Source: Amphiura filiformis
Taxonomy: Eukaryota; Echinodermata; Ophiuroidea; Amphilepidida; Amphiuridae
Assembly (NCBI RefSeq): GCF_039555335.1
Contig: NC_092631.1
Span: 2,480,001 to 2,544,000 of the forward strand
Reading direction: 5' to 3'
Length of the DNA: 64,000 nucleotides
The notes under the pieces were generated by a model. The model was not told where the DNA came from, did not search any database, and worked only from the letters and a program-made list of their open reading frames with translations. Below, piece after piece: positions 1 through 11,484 of this stretch. The translations under genes and the position numbers were made by a program. The stretch's first letter is position 1. Every line of letters begins with the position of its first letter.

Positions 1-595
1 GAAGTTGAAATATTATTACTCGAGCAGACATGATACACTAGCGCACGTTACGGTAATTCACTTCGTAACGGGCACATAAATGTGGTAATACAGCTCATTT
101 CATTATCAGAACATTATACTGTAGTCAAGCAGTTCCCCCTAGCGAAATACTAACCAAGTTAGCTGTCGGCCAACGTTAGGGCAGTATAATTCGCCTTTTT
201 TTCGATTTATACAAAACGTTCAGAAGAAGAAGAAACCCCTGCAGGTAAATCATTTGAGCAGAACATCGCAGCGGAGAGAATAGAGAACCGAAAACACAGC
301 AGCTGACATGTCAGCGTTGTTGCAACGGTAAAACAGATGCAAAAAGAATATATTGAGTCTTTCAATTGTCTCAGTTGAATGTGTATTGGCGATTTAATCA
401 TATCACTCTCTCTTTCAAGCTATAACGCCCAAGGGTAAGGTAACTCATTCCACAACTGAATCTTATACTTTCCTTGGCTATTTGATACAAAAAAAACTGT
501 CTTGGGACCTGAGACAAATTTCAGTCATTATGTGACATTTTGTGTTCAATCGTACAAACACTAGGAATATGCATAGACTAATAATTACTTCTTAC

Positions 596-1125
596 CGCGT
601 CGGTTAATCGTTGCGTTGGTTGGTCCAAGTCCACGCTAAACGCAGACGGCTGAAGTAGTAATGTCTGACCGAAACCTTTCTTCAAAGATGTTGTATGTCC
701 TTCAACAATCGCCAGCCTTAAATCAACCGATGTTATCTTGATGTACTCATAAACTTCGGACTTTATTTCGTCTTCATCTGTTTTGCTCACATCCATTAGG
801 ACACCGTAAGTGAACCTATAGCAGCCGATTTCAAGAGCATACGGCTTCAACATTAAGTTTGAACTTAAGGCAGAGATATACAAAGCATGGTTAAGGTCAA
901 GATCTGTCAGAGTTATTTTAGATTCACTTAATATTGCCTCATTAAGGCAATCATACTTTTCTAAAATCCAAATGGTCGAATGTCCGGTTGCATCAGGACA
1001 TCGAAACTCATTGATCAGTCCGCGGATCGCGATCGCATTGTCTCGGTTTAAAATCCGAGGCTCCCACCAATATGAACTGTTGCCGTAGATTGATATATCT
1101 GGTTCGTTGCACGGAATAGATGTGG
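596..1125 (-). CDS. REJ-like domain exon (polycystin-1/REJ-family protein, 5' part of gene)
   Basis: Internal exon of 530 bp between an acceptor (TTATTTGCAG, AG at 1127-1126) and a donor (GACGCG|GTAAG, GT at 595-594). It enters in phase 1 and leaves in phase 0, giving 176 full codons. The first segment holds Cys residues and an NSSYWWEP stretch. The second half resembles the receptor-for-egg-jelly domain of polycystin-1, PKDREJ and sea urchin REJ proteins: a KITLTDLDL block, then GCYRFTYGVLM, then YIKITSVDLRLAIVEG, then LLLQPSAFSVDLDQP, like the family's 'L-x-A-x-I-x-G-G ... L-x-L-D-x-S-x-S-x-D-P-D' pattern. With the two upstream exons it would be a secreted or type I membrane protein with the REJ-like region almost at its N terminus. 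Family members act in sperm-egg recognition or as large polycystin ectodomains. The rest of the gene lies beyond the left edge. The family call is moderately firm; function is inferred. Confidence 0.65.
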
Positions 1126-2186
1126 CTGCAAATAACACAGTAGCGTCATGAAACGTTGGCTGTATATGTTATTGTAATAAGTGTTCAAATAGTTCAATGG
1201 GGTCCATAGTACGTACAAACAGAAGTAAGGGGTACATTAAATAGTTAAATTATGGCCAATAATGTATCAAAACGATTAAACTAAAATTTCGGGCGTTTTC
1301 TCCCTCCTGAGACAAATTATGCACAAGGGGTGGATATGACACCCCTGATATCAAGCGTTGGGATCTTCTTTATAGAAACCAAAGCATTCCTCCTGTGTGT
1401 CAGCTTTATTTGTCTTATATTGAGAACACCCCTGGTCGCGCTCCCAACCAATCCGGCCAAGATGAAATTTTTTTGTTGTATAATTATTTGAAAACAAAAG
1501 TAGAAATTAAAAAAGTTTCGATTTTTTAATGAAATTGCCAGAATTTTTAAGTATGAAATTAAGCAGTAAGACACAAAAAATATATTTTATTTAGAATTTG
1601 ATAGTTGCATAATAATGTTAATAGATACTAGATAATTGCACGCGCTGTGGAGCCGTTAGGCTCGAGAGCTAAACGCGAGTGCGATTATCCTGACGAATGT
1701 ATTTGCACGAGTGCATTATGCGTCATATACTTCGATGATATCAGTTATATTTTAAAATAATAATAGGCAATATTAATTTCTGCATTCATTATTTTACTTT
1801 GAACATTTAAGAAAATATTTTGAATTAAAGCACTGTCAGGCCATTGACCTGGTCCGCAAAACCAATCACTGTATAAGTTAACTACAGTGTATATCAATGA
1901 TATCGATTGTCATACATCATACCTTTGTAACTGGTTCACGCTTGATTTGCATACCTGTCAGCAACCAATTGACTTTTTGTGATCATTTTGATCGTGGTTC
2001 CGAACACAGAGAGTGTGAACCAGTTGACATGGTAACGATCGCTTTTGACTTCGCACTACGACTACGCTATGAAGGGTAGTTCGTAAAATATAATTCACGG
2101 GAGATGAATACATATAATAACGGTGAATAAAAATAGGCACTAGAAGTATATGACATAATAATAAGTTTGTATTTTATCTTGTTATT

Positions 2187-2614
2187 TGTGACGTGTCATG
2201 TCAAAGGAGACACTTTTGGGCAGGATCGTAAATGGAGAAAAACCTAAAAAGCTGCCCGGAGAGTATTTTTTTCACAATTTGGGTTTGTTGCGAATTTGTG
2301 ATGTTATTAATGTTAAAAATATTGTCTAATAGTTACAGACCGGAATATAACTGGCATCTTGTATTTTTTGAGACAGTTTTCAAGATAAATCCTACTCTCA
2401 ACATTGTCAATAATATTTTTAAAGGCCGATATCTCAATTTCCAATTTTATAATACCACAACTTACCAACTCAATATCTTCGCTTAGGAATGTCCGATTTC
2501 ATTGGGGAAAACGGCATTGTGGAGCAAAATATCTCTATATTTTTAAAAGCTATGTAAAAACCTCAAAATTGATAACCTGCCCAAAAGTGTCTCCTTTTGA
2601 CATGACACGTCACA
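2187..2614. mobile_element. MITE, 428 bp, 37-bp terminal inverted repeats
   Basis: The ends are inverted copies over 37-38 bases with one indel (TGTGACGTGTCATGTCAAA ... inverse at 2577-2614). The interior has no credible ORF. A second, more diverged copy is at 47113-47501. Target duplication is not clear. It lies in the second intron of the REJ gene model. Confidence 0.8.
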
Positions 2615-2659
2615 TTTAATTTGTAAGGTGAATCAATAAAGAACAAAACATACACTCAC

Positions 2660-2687
2660 TCTGTGCCTTGATGAATGTCAACAACAT
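2660..2687 (-). CDS. REJ-domain gene, micro-exon 2 (end of signal peptide)
   Basis: A 28-bp micro-exon reading MLLTFIKAQ plus one base. Upstream is a long T-rich tract ending in GCTGTAG (acceptor AG at 2689-2688), and downstream is the donor A|GTGAGTG (GT at 2659-2658). It enters in phase 0, matching exon 1, and leaves with one base over, exactly what the exon at 596-1125 needs. With exon 1 it makes a 23-residue leader with a hydrophobic core and a small residue near the likely cleavage point. The second intron carries a 428-bp MITE at 2187-2614. Confidence 0.5.
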
Positions 2688-2873
2688 CTACAGCAAAAAT
2701 TAAAAAACATAACAATTATTACTATTGTTGTTGAATTTGATCTACTTTTTACAAATATTTGAATTGTACCATTTTAACCTTTGGCAATGATTTTGAAATG
2801 GAACTACAGAATCAAAGACTTGTTTGCCCATTCCCATCAAATGAAACTAAATTTTGATAGACTGTATAAATTA

Positions 2874-3568
2874 GGACCCGTTTACACAGGAAGAAGTCGA
2901 CTTCAATTGCGTCATCGAATTCAGATTAATTTAATTATTTGTTTACGGGGTGTTTACACGGTAGTCGATTTAAAAACAAATTGTGAATTCGACTTTTACG
3001 CCATCATTTGCTCATGCTTCAAATAACCATTATGAAGTATAGACTTCTAATTGCGTGTTCGTTTACACAGCAAGCGTCAAGTTTGAATTCGACAAAAGTT
3101 GCTCCGAGTCGTCATTAGAAATCGAGTTCAAAACGTGGCAACCCTGTCAGTAACGTAGCCAGGGGGGCAGGGGGGGCAGCCCTGACAAAAATGAAAGAAA
3201 AAAGTGCCCCTGTGACAAAAAATAAAAGAGAAAATCAGAAGGGCAAAAGAAAAGAAAAGGGGCACTAGGAGCCCCTTTTCAGCCCGATCATGGGCCAAAT
3301 TATAGTGTAAAATGCAAACATTTTTACGCGCGCAAATCAGTGTAAAAATAAAGTCCATTTCCATCCTGATAATGGACAAAAATAGTGTAAAATACCAACA
3401 TCGTCCATGTATTGTATGATGCATCTGTAATTTTTTTGTCTGTGCCCCGAAATTTTATTTTGCCCCCCCCCTGACAAAAAAAGCTGGCTACGCCCCTGAA
3501 CCCTGTTTACACACGAAATTTTTCAAATTCAACCAAAGTCGAATTCAGGCTCTGTGTAAACGTGGTCC
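2874..3568. mobile_element. Inverted-repeat element, interrupted by a hAT-like insertion
   Basis: The outer ends GGACCCGTTTACACAGG (2874) and CTCTGTGTAAACGTGGTCC (to 3568) are imperfect inverted repeats. The motif TTTACAC recurs inside, and CGAATTC/GAATTCGA words recur on both sides. The interior is split by the element at 3148-3498. It occupies most of intron 1 of the REJ gene model. Confidence 0.6.
3148..3498. mobile_element. Non-autonomous hAT-like element with 8-bp target duplication
   Basis: A 351-bp element flanked by exact 8-bp direct repeats AACCCTGT (3140-3147 and 3499-3506). It begins CAGTAACGTAGCCAGGGG and ends with the imperfect inverse CCCCTG preceded by GGCTACG. CAG...CTG ends with 8-bp duplications are the hAT superfamily signature. 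The interior is rich in G or C runs and codes for nothing. It is nested inside 2874-3568. Confidence 0.8.
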
Positions 3569-3601
3569 ATGTTAGAGTTCACGTAAAAACAATTGACTTA
3601 C

Positions 3602-3643
3602 CAGGAAGACTCCAATTATTCGGATAGAATCCTTGTTAGCCAT
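3602..3643 (-). CDS. REJ-domain gene, coding exon 1 (signal peptide start)
   Basis: Short first coding exon reading MANKDSIRIIGVFL, followed by a consensus splice donor (CTG|GTAAG, GT at 3601-3600) and ending in phase 0. A hydrophobic run begins at residue 8, as in the n- and h-regions of a signal peptide. It joins in frame to the exon at 2660-2687. The 914-bp intron between them is largely a nested transposon (2874-3568). This is an inference from splice sites, phase and the quality of the resulting leader; no transcript is available. Confidence 0.5.
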
Positions 3644-4000
3644 GATGGTTGATTTACTTCTGGTAAAGAATCATAATAACCATTATTGTTGCCACAGTAA
3701 ATATAGGTTGTGCGTGAAACTATTGAAACAAAGGATTTGAACCGGTGTCCTTCACCGTAATCATGGCGCAGTGCAGTCCATTCAAACAAATCTTGTCATC
3801 AACTTATTTGATCGTAGTGTATTTGTTATGTATGTGAGACGATTGCAATCATGCTTTTGTTGAATGCATTTGAGTAGTCCGCCATATTTACGGTATGATA
3901 CGTCATATGCACAACCTCTATTTGAAGGCTCAAAATCAATCTACGTATAAAATACGTTTCTTTGTTTAAGTGCGTTTCTGCGTTACCTTAGTTGGCACAA

Positions 4001-4320
4001 TACGCTGGCAAAGTGACGTAATAAATCGGATTACCTACCATAGCAATAGGTGAAAACAATTTTGAATATATCGCGCTGCACTACAAGCAGGTTGCACTCA
4101 TCACCTATGTATGTCTACAATCATAGATTGAATACAATACCGGTCTTTTTTAAAGATACTAATCTTACAGGTGCGAGTGATCAGCATGATATGGTTAAAT
4201 GCGTGATATGGTTAAATGAGGTACCGCGTGAACGTACCAGTGCAGCGCGATATATTCAAAAATTGTGTCCACCTATTTCTATGGTAGTTAATTCGATTAT
4301 TACATAACTTCGCCAGCATA
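4001..4320. mobile_element. Palindromic MITE, copy 1 of a side-by-side pair
   Basis: The left end TACGCTGGCAAAGTGACGTA is inverted at the right (TTCGCCAGCATA). The arms continue through ACCATAGCAATAGGTG and AATATATCGCGCTGCACT for about 80 bases before the centre. An internal near-duplication GATATGGTTAAATG is present. No target duplication was resolved. Confidence 0.7.
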
Positions 4321-4369
4321 CGACTTGATCTGTATGATCAGAGATCTTTTTGGAAGAAGCCGCTGAGTA

Positions 4370-4603
4370 TACGCTGTCGAAGTGATGATATAATATGATT
4401 AATTACCATAGCAATAGAGGAATACAATTTTTGAATAGATCACCCAGCACTACAACGTTCACGCGCTACCTATGCATTGAACATTGCATACATACACAGT
4501 TGATTAGTGCAATATGCTTGTAGTGCAGGGCAATCTAATCAAAAATTGAATTCCTCTATTGCTATGGTAGTTAATCCGAGTATTACGTAACTTCGACAGC
4601 GTA
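4370..4603. mobile_element. Palindromic MITE, copy 2 of a side-by-side pair
   Basis: Starts ACGCTGTCGAAGTGATG and ends CTTCGACAGCGTA. The arms include TTAATTACCATAGCAATAG and its inverse TATTGCTATGGTAGTTAA, and both arms carry the ACTACAA/TTGTAGT word. Same family as 4001-4320, about 50 bp away. Confidence 0.7.
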
Positions 4604-4620
4604 TGGTAACGGTACTGTAT

Positions 4621-6450
4621 TAACAATGTAATGTATGACGCATATTTACTGGTGTTATTAGTCTGTTTTTGTCGCTTCTTACACAACTAAACGGAAGTAT
4701 CAAGGTAAAATACAAACGTTTTTCCTTTTCTTTTTTTCAAGTTCTTTACATGTTTTTTATTAATTAAAAATTAAAATAAAAACTTACCGGAGGTTCGACT
4801 TCAAACGCCATAAACAATACTTTCTAACGTAGTTACCATTTTGAGACTTGCCTTCCTGTGATTTCAGAATCACTGTCTTGTGAAATCCAATAATGTTACG
4901 AATACGAATAAGTATACGAATAAACAGAAACACACGCGCTTCGATTATCTGAAACCTTACACTATGCAGGCTGAAGATTGACTGGCTGACAGGTTGCCTT
5001 TTGTGAAAACTTTCGTTTTTCAATTATGCTCTTTAGTACAAAATAGAGTCATAGTCGTATTCCCGACAAAGTTGCGTGAAGCAATGAAGCGTAATAAACA
5101 TACTTTAATGGGTCAATTAAAATACTTAAATTAGCCACTAAGTGGTAATAAACAAGCTAATTAATATATATGTCATGTTTTGTTTCTTTTTTCCTTCGCT
5201 TGATACAAAATCAATAATAGATTCAATTGCTTAAATTAAGCGTACAAATTACCTGAACCAATTACGAATCATAACAATCATATGAATCATGAAACATAAC
5301 AATGTTTGGAAAACTGAAGTCATAGTCATATCATAGCTACAGTCTTTGGAAATACGTCATACAACTGAAAGGTTACCATGTTGAACATAATGTCATTAAG
5401 TTCACTCATCTCATTCTCCTGAGACCTAAAAAAACATTTGTAAGCAAAAGATTATATTATTTATCTTTTTTTATAACATTATTTAATATACGGTATTGAG
5501 TTTTCGCACTTTCTCATTTTGTCTGAGCGATTTACACTTATTATCAACCAAATACGTCTCCCCGTAATCTTGGCCTTATGTAACCTGGGATTCAATGTTA
5601 AACACTGTTCTCACAGCGTAGTGTAATAATAGCCATGCGTTACCCTGATTGGAACTGGTTGCGAGGTATTTGTCATTAATTAACTGCATCTGCCCTATAA
5701 TTCAAATAAAGTGGAGTCAAAGGCCTTAAGCACGTGACACGCTGTTCTCGTTTCAATATGTCAGCCATGGGTATAATATTAGAAAGCATAACAATCAAAT
5801 GGTTGCATTTGGCGATTACCCGTCTGCATTAGCTTGTATTATTTTGGGCTTTGAAAGCTAAGTCAGCTATATCAGCGATTCATGATGGACAAAGTTTACT
5901 AATCGGCAGAAAGAAATCTGAAATATTTCAAATGTGTACCCGTCATTACAAAGAATCGTCCTTCGTCTTTGCAAATATGTCAGTTTCCTTAAATGAAGCC
6001 GCCAGACAATTATAGCCATTACCAACTCCTGTTTTGTCGTCGATATAACATTTCGTCGGCTCTACTTTGCCAACGCAAATGAAGTATCCCTTCATTGCGT
6101 CTGGCAATTTATTTGAAAAACAAATTCATGTGGGTATAGCTAACGACCAAGGTAATGAATTGCAAAAGATGCTCCTAATTGGTTTTATGTGGTTATTAGA
6201 AATAATGCCATTAAGATATGAAAACAAGTGCAGGGGACCGATTTTGCATGCGCAAGGGTACCTTGAAATATACAATGCACTATACTGTAAAAATACACTG
6301 GCATTCGTTTGTGTGAGTGAATATCTCTTTTGAAATACAAATGTTAAATAATTATTACTTTGAATTATATGGACATCACTTTTCATGTGCGATATTTAGA
6401 TTGTTATTGTATTGGTTCGGTTGCCAAACGCAATTTTGCACCAAAATTGT
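4621..6450. other. Non-coding stretch, nothing recognised
   Basis: AT-rich sequence without a supportable gene. A splice-donor-like site at 4785-4780 and short ORFs are present, but nothing ties them to a gene. No clear inverted repeat was seen. Confidence 0.5.
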
Positions 6451-6457
6451 GAATGAA

Positions 6458-7050
6458 GTATATATGTTTGCGATTTATTATGTTAAAAGGAGTAATTTGA
6501 CACCAGTTTAGATGAGATCGGACCATTTTTTAATTTGACTTCATTGGCATATAGTCCGGCTGCCAGTGGGTATGACGTTGTTTTTGTGTCCATAGTTTTG
6601 TTTTTGATTGATATTGCACCAACTTCAAAAATAAGTTTTCTGGACCTCTGTCAGTATTGAGCATTTTGAGATATGGCGGGTCAAAGTTCACACAGAGGTC
6701 AAAATTCAAACTGCTCAAATGCTGAATGAAACGTTCCCCAATTCTCCAAATATTGGTGCAATTTGTATTGTCACGTCTCCCTTAGAGTTAATACTTTGGA
6801 GAAATTTTCAACAGCCTTCGAACAGTTTGAATTTTGACCTCTGTATGAACTAGGTCTAGTAAACCTATTTTTGTGGTTGGTGGCCTTGAGAAGCAATATC
6901 CATCACAAACAAAACTATGGACACCAAAACAACGTCATATCCACTGGCAGCCGGACTATATGCCGATGAGGTCAAATTTTAAAATGGTCCGATTTCATCT
7001 AAACTGGTGTCAAATTACTCCTTTTAACATAATAAATCGCAAATATATAC
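6458..7050. mobile_element. Long-armed palindromic element, about 590 bp
   Basis: The arms 6458-6620 and about 6890-7050 are inverted copies over some 160 bases, both carrying GTCAAATTACTCCTTTTAAC, the GTCCGGCTGCCAGTGG word and GTCCATAGTTTTG. The centre has unrelated sequence. No coding capacity. It lies directly beside the TTAA-family element starting near 7073. Confidence 0.8.
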
Positions 7051-7072
7051 GCAATATGCAATATGACAATAC

Positions 7073-8478
7073 ATACGTTTGCGCAGTATTTTTTGTGGGA
7101 CATGAGAGCACATCATGATCAGACATACTAAGTGGAATTGCATCCTGAATGTCCTTCTGATATCAAATGATTTTGATTTTTTTTTTAAATTCGCGATATA
7201 ATACACATTTTATGGCAAATTAATAAAATTGATATTTATACACTTGGGTTTTCATCAACGTTGTAAAGACGTAAATATGTGAACTCGTATTCGTGTTGTG
7301 ACTACGTTATTTTCGACGTTGACTTTTGAACGTTAATATAACGTCATTATTACGTTGTAATGACGTTGTTTCGACGTTGATGCAATGTGTTTGACCAGTC
7401 CTGGTGACAACGTTTGAATAATACGTTCAGAAAACGTTACAAAAATACGTATCTGAAACGACATGGAATAGTTTGGATGTTGACACCATGGAATGTAAAT
7501 TCTTCCATTACAAGGGGATGGTTATCCAGCCAAAATTTCTCTATCGTGTCGTCTGACGATTTGCCTTTAGGCGTGAAACTCAGAGTAAAGACTTCTATTC
7601 CTGAAGTTCTTAACTTGAATTTTCATAAGCTCTACATTTTTGGGATTGAGCATCATTGTTGCCGGATGTAATATAATATCATAATCAAGTTGTCTCGACG
7701 TATAAAGCACGTGGTTAAAACGTGGTTAAAAAGTCATGAACTGACCCAGATACAACGTCATCTACGGACGTCGTTAGTACGCAAATTTATGACGTTGTTT
7801 CGACGTATAAAGCACGTAATTACAACGCCGTATAAATGTCACGGTCTGACCCTGATACAACGTAATCTACGGACGTCAAAATTACGTTAATTTGTGAACT
7901 CGTATTCGCGTTGTGATAACGTTATTATCGGACGTAGCTGTAACGTCGTAGTGACGTTGTTTCGACGTTCACAACTTGACGTCGAAACAACGTCAAAATG
8001 ACGTTACATTAACGTCCGTGAATAACGTTGTTATTACACGAATACGAGTTCACAGATTTACGTACTTACAACGTCCATATGTTACGTTTATTCCACTTTA
8101 TATAACTTTTAGACGACGTTTTAACAACGTAAAATTGTTAGCTGGGTAACAGTCGAAGTAAATTGATCTTTTGTATTGAAGATATATATTTTTTTCCCAA
8201 AACACCTAAAAAATATGTGTTTCATCAATACGAAATGTCAAAATTTTCAAATGATCGTCGGTGTTTCCTCCTAGCTACATATACGTTAAGTACATATCAT
8301 TGTGTTTATAAATTTTACTTCGAGGACTGTTAAATATGATAAATAAAAAAAATCAATTTTTAAAAATTATTTGATATCGAATGACAGTCCTCGTATTCAA
8401 AATGCAATTTGATAATTTATGTCTGATGTGCTCTCATGTCCCATAAAAATGCTGTGCAAACGTTGTTACTAGAGCCCT
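7073..8478. mobile_element. TTAA-family foldback MITE split by an ACGT-rich insertion
   Basis: Left part (7073-7238) and right part (8147-8478) are the two ends of the family seen complete at 35821-36478. They share the conserved GTGGGACATGAGAGCAC end block, its inverse GTGCTCTCATGTCCCA, and the 'CTTCTGATATCAAAT' block. The right end abuts CCC-TTTAA. The middle is replaced by the element at 7239-8146. Confidence 0.7.
7239..8146. mobile_element. ACGT-dense inverted-repeat element
   Basis: About 900 bp in which the palindromic tetramer ACGT recurs every 10-20 bases (ACGTTGTTTCGACGTT, GACGTCGAAACAACGTC and variants). Larger inverted segments are also visible: GTGAACTCGTATTCG at about 7279 and 7897, against CGAATACGAGTTCAC at about 8039. 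It is inserted in the middle of a TTAA-family MITE. It ends in TTAGCTGGGTAA, resembling the (C)CCAGC ends of the AACGTT elements elsewhere in the window. No coding. Confidence 0.65.
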
Positions 8479-8680
8479 TTAAGACATTGGTCCTATATTG
8501 AATAAAATACAAACGAAATTAAGGAATGCTACCTAGCGGGAGACTTAACATAGACTTGTTAAAGGATGACTGCAACAAACAAACGCATGAGTATCTTGTT
8601 TATTCATATTCGTTCTTGCCAACTTTTTCCAAATAAAACGAGAATTAATGAACATGGGTGCTATATACTATTATTGATTA

Positions 8681-8922
8681 TGTGATGCGATCAAGTAAAA
8701 TCAGTCGGAACTCGGAAATGTTGATTTTGAGATAAAGAAAAACAAAGGCAATATTTCCTTTTGTTTCCTGCTGTTTTGAAAACTCTTTAATTGCTCATAT
8801 CTTTGGAACTGGTTGTTCAATTTCAATATGGTTTTATGCAAAATGCAGCTTTTGCTATCTTATAAGAAACTGAAAAATTTAATATTTCCGATTTCCGACT
8901 GATTTTGCTTGATCGCATCACA
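8681..8922. mobile_element. TA-flanked MITE (Tc1/mariner-like), 242 bp
   Basis: Ends TGTGATGCGATCAAG and CTTGATCGCATCACA are exact inverted repeats. Inverted similarity continues through AAATCAGTCGGAA. Flanked by TA on both sides (8679-8680 and 8923-8924). Relatives are at 11327-11446 (right part only), 17876-18122 and 18128-18368. Confidence 0.85.
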
Positions 8923-8982
8923 TATATATTACTGTCAAATAACCGCAATGATGTAAAATCACAAATAAATCGTTACTTATGT

Positions 8983-10140
8983 TAGTGATCATCAATTTTA
9001 TCTAAATACTGATCGAGAATCAGACAGTAAGAAAAACATCGCCTGATGAAAGAAACCATTTCTAGTATAAGAGGAATTATCATGCATGTAACAAGATAAT
9101 GTTTGATAGTTACAATAAATTTGTACATAATCAATAATGTGTATGATGAATGTGTGCCTATAACAAAATGCAAGTGTACTACTATGTAAAACAGAACCCA
9201 AGTTTCCTTCACTGCAAAATATGGGCGATTTTATATTGGGCGATAATGTGTTGGTAAATTCAACAAATGCACAATTTATGACATCGATCATTGCCCAACG
9301 TTGGGAATTTCAGCAACGTTGGGAATTTCAGCAATGTTGAGCGATTACAAATCCATGTGATTAGAAACTTGAACTAATAAGTTATACACATTAATACGGA
9401 AGTTAAGGACATTATATAAAAGGATATTTGAATCTGTTGAACACAATCTACGAAAAACTTGAAAATAAGAAATAGCATTATTGAACGTAATAATAACAGA
9501 AATATGCAAGCTCAATTATTATTAAAAATGCCTAAGGTGAAACAGTGTCAAACCCCCAGAGGATGATTTCAAATGAATGTACCATCGCGGACTTAAATTT
9601 TCTTCCATGACTACAACAAATGATTATTAAAAAACCCATTAAGCACGTAGATGAAACCAAATACCTGTATGAGGACATTATAAAAATTATGCATACGAGG
9701 GGTGGACAACAATTCCCGGAACAATTATATATGTATTTCGACTCAGGCGTGACTCTAGTGACATTTATTTACAATAATAACAACCATAATACCTTAAAGT
9801 ACGAATCTCATTTGCATAAAACCATTAATATATGTACACTGAAAATTGTCAAAATTTGCGGGAAATTTGAATTGCAGTAATGCACAAGTAATACGAATAA
9901 GCAGAAGTAAGTGCAAACACAGTTTAAAGACCTTATGGACCTTATGTTTGGTATGAGGTATATTTAAGTATGAAAGGAGAAATGTGCCCATGTGTTGGTG
10001 GCATGCATGATTAAAAATCATAAATGTATATAAAAAGAAAATTGCATCAAAGCAGCGCTAAAATATGACTAAATACAATGTAAACGTTTAATGTTTATAC
10101 ATAGATCAAATTTTCAAAATGCTCCAAATTGAATAAAAAT
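8983..10140. other. Non-coding stretch, nothing recognised
   Basis: AT-rich. The only pattern seen is a 21-bp direct duplication (CAACGTTGGGAATTTCAG) near 9297-9338. Short ORFs here have no family resemblance. Confidence 0.5.
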
Positions 10141-10148
10141 TGTATTAA

Positions 10149-10507
10149 GGTGGTTCTACACCCCCAGATAAACGTTGTGACTATTTTGGCGTTTTTCTCA
10201 AAAAATAACTACACACTGGTAACAAAAGTATATGTATTATAGGGGCAAGGAATCAACTTTCATCACTGAAATGTCAGTGATTCAAGACAAGTGGTTCATT
10301 ATCTATGTTAAGAAATGAGGTACATTCTAGCGGTACCTGTTTTCTTATCATTAATAACGTTCCGCTTGTCTTGAGTCACTGAAATTCCAGTGTAGTAACT
10401 GGATTCCTTGCCGCTATAATGTACATAACGTTTGTTACCAGTGTGTTATTATGTTTTGAGAAAAATGCAAAAATAGTCACAAATTTATCAAGATGTGTAA
10501 TACCACC
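10149..10507. mobile_element. TTAA-flanked palindromic MITE, 359 bp
   Basis: Flanked by TTAA at 10145-10148 and 10508-10511. Ends GGTGGTTCTACACC and its imperfect inverse TGTAATACCACC. Inner inverted words include TACACACTGGTAACAAA against TTTGTTACCAGTGTG, CAAGGAATCAACT against GGATTCCTTG, and TCACTGAAAT in both arms. The TTAA duplication suggests piggyBac-type mobilisation. Confidence 0.85.
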
Positions 10508-10920
10508 TTAAATTATTCGTGTTCACAAATTAATACAAAAAAGGCATAGCTATATCTGAGAAGTCGTCTTATTCTAGAATCATGGCTCCAATAAATTATA
10601 TCCTATACAGTACAGTATAATATGGCAAATTTAATATATTTTGGATTTTATTTGGTAAAGACGGATAAGTTGAGACCATTTTCATTGCAATTGGAGCATT
10701 TTGAAAATGTTACCAAGGTACAATTTTGTTTTTACCCTTTGACCTATTTTGACATTTATATATCTCATTAATTAGGCATTCTAGAGATATATGTCCATTG
10801 ACGTTTTTACTCCTTAACCCTAGAACTACGAAGGCGGGGTTGTACCACCCCTAAGATTTTTATCTGTCATAAAAAACGCGTTTTACGCCCAAACGACCTA
10901 AGCTAATCGTAGATCCATTC

Positions 10921-10921
<1 letters not shown>

Positions 10922-10978
<57 letters not shown>

Positions 10979-10982
10979 AATG

Positions 10983-11044
<62 letters not shown>
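10922..11044. repeat. (TAA)n microsatellite, tail of an antisense retroposon
   Basis: About 120 bp of TAA/ATA repeat with one short interruption (ACACTAATGATAAT). It continues directly into CCACTTTTAGAGCGCGTTACAAGC, an arrangement typical of a LINE/SINE 3' end with an ATT-type tail lying on the minus strand. The retroposon body cannot be followed far. Confidence 0.7.
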
Positions 11045-11047
<3 letters not shown>

Positions 11048-11326
11048 CACTTTTAGAGCGCGTTACAAGCAAAACAGTTTCTCATTTCGCTTCACAAATA
11101 GAAAAATATAACTCCCAAGATATACTACAAATTTAAAAACGCAGTAGAGTAAGACAAGATAAAGTCAAGCAAGATTAGTTACAACACAGCAAAATTCAGA
11201 GAAAAACGACATGCAAAATCACAACAACTACCAAACGTGCTTGCACGAGGGAAATCGCAATCTCTCTATTACTTCTGGTGTAGTCCCAAATTAGTTCTAA
11301 GTAGGAAAATCCAGTTTTTCTCTCCC

Positions 11327-11446
11327 GTTTCAATTTCATTGTGGTTTACTGCAAAATGCAGCCTTGTAAATGCTTTTTACTATGCTATAAGAAACTGAAA
11401 ATTTAATATTTCCGAGTTCCGACTGATTTTGCTTGATCGCATCACA
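11327..11446. mobile_element. TA-family MITE, right half only
   Basis: Matches the right part of 8681-8922, including GACTGATTTTGCTTGATCGC and the terminal ATCACA. The left inverted end is absent, so the copy is truncated. Confidence 0.7.
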
Positions 11447-11484
11447 CAATGTTATCGATAGTATCATAATCATATTGGATATTA

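Noticed and set aside
3730..3795. tRNA-like segment on the minus strand with GGTTCAAATCC
   Set aside because: A B-box word is present but no credible cloverleaf or A box; at most a SINE remnant.
4784..5023. 79-codon ORF with a consensus donor at its end (CCTCCG|GTAAGT)
   Set aside because: Could be a 5' exon of the REJ gene, but it lies upstream of a good signal-peptide start and has no matching phase partner or homology that I can see.
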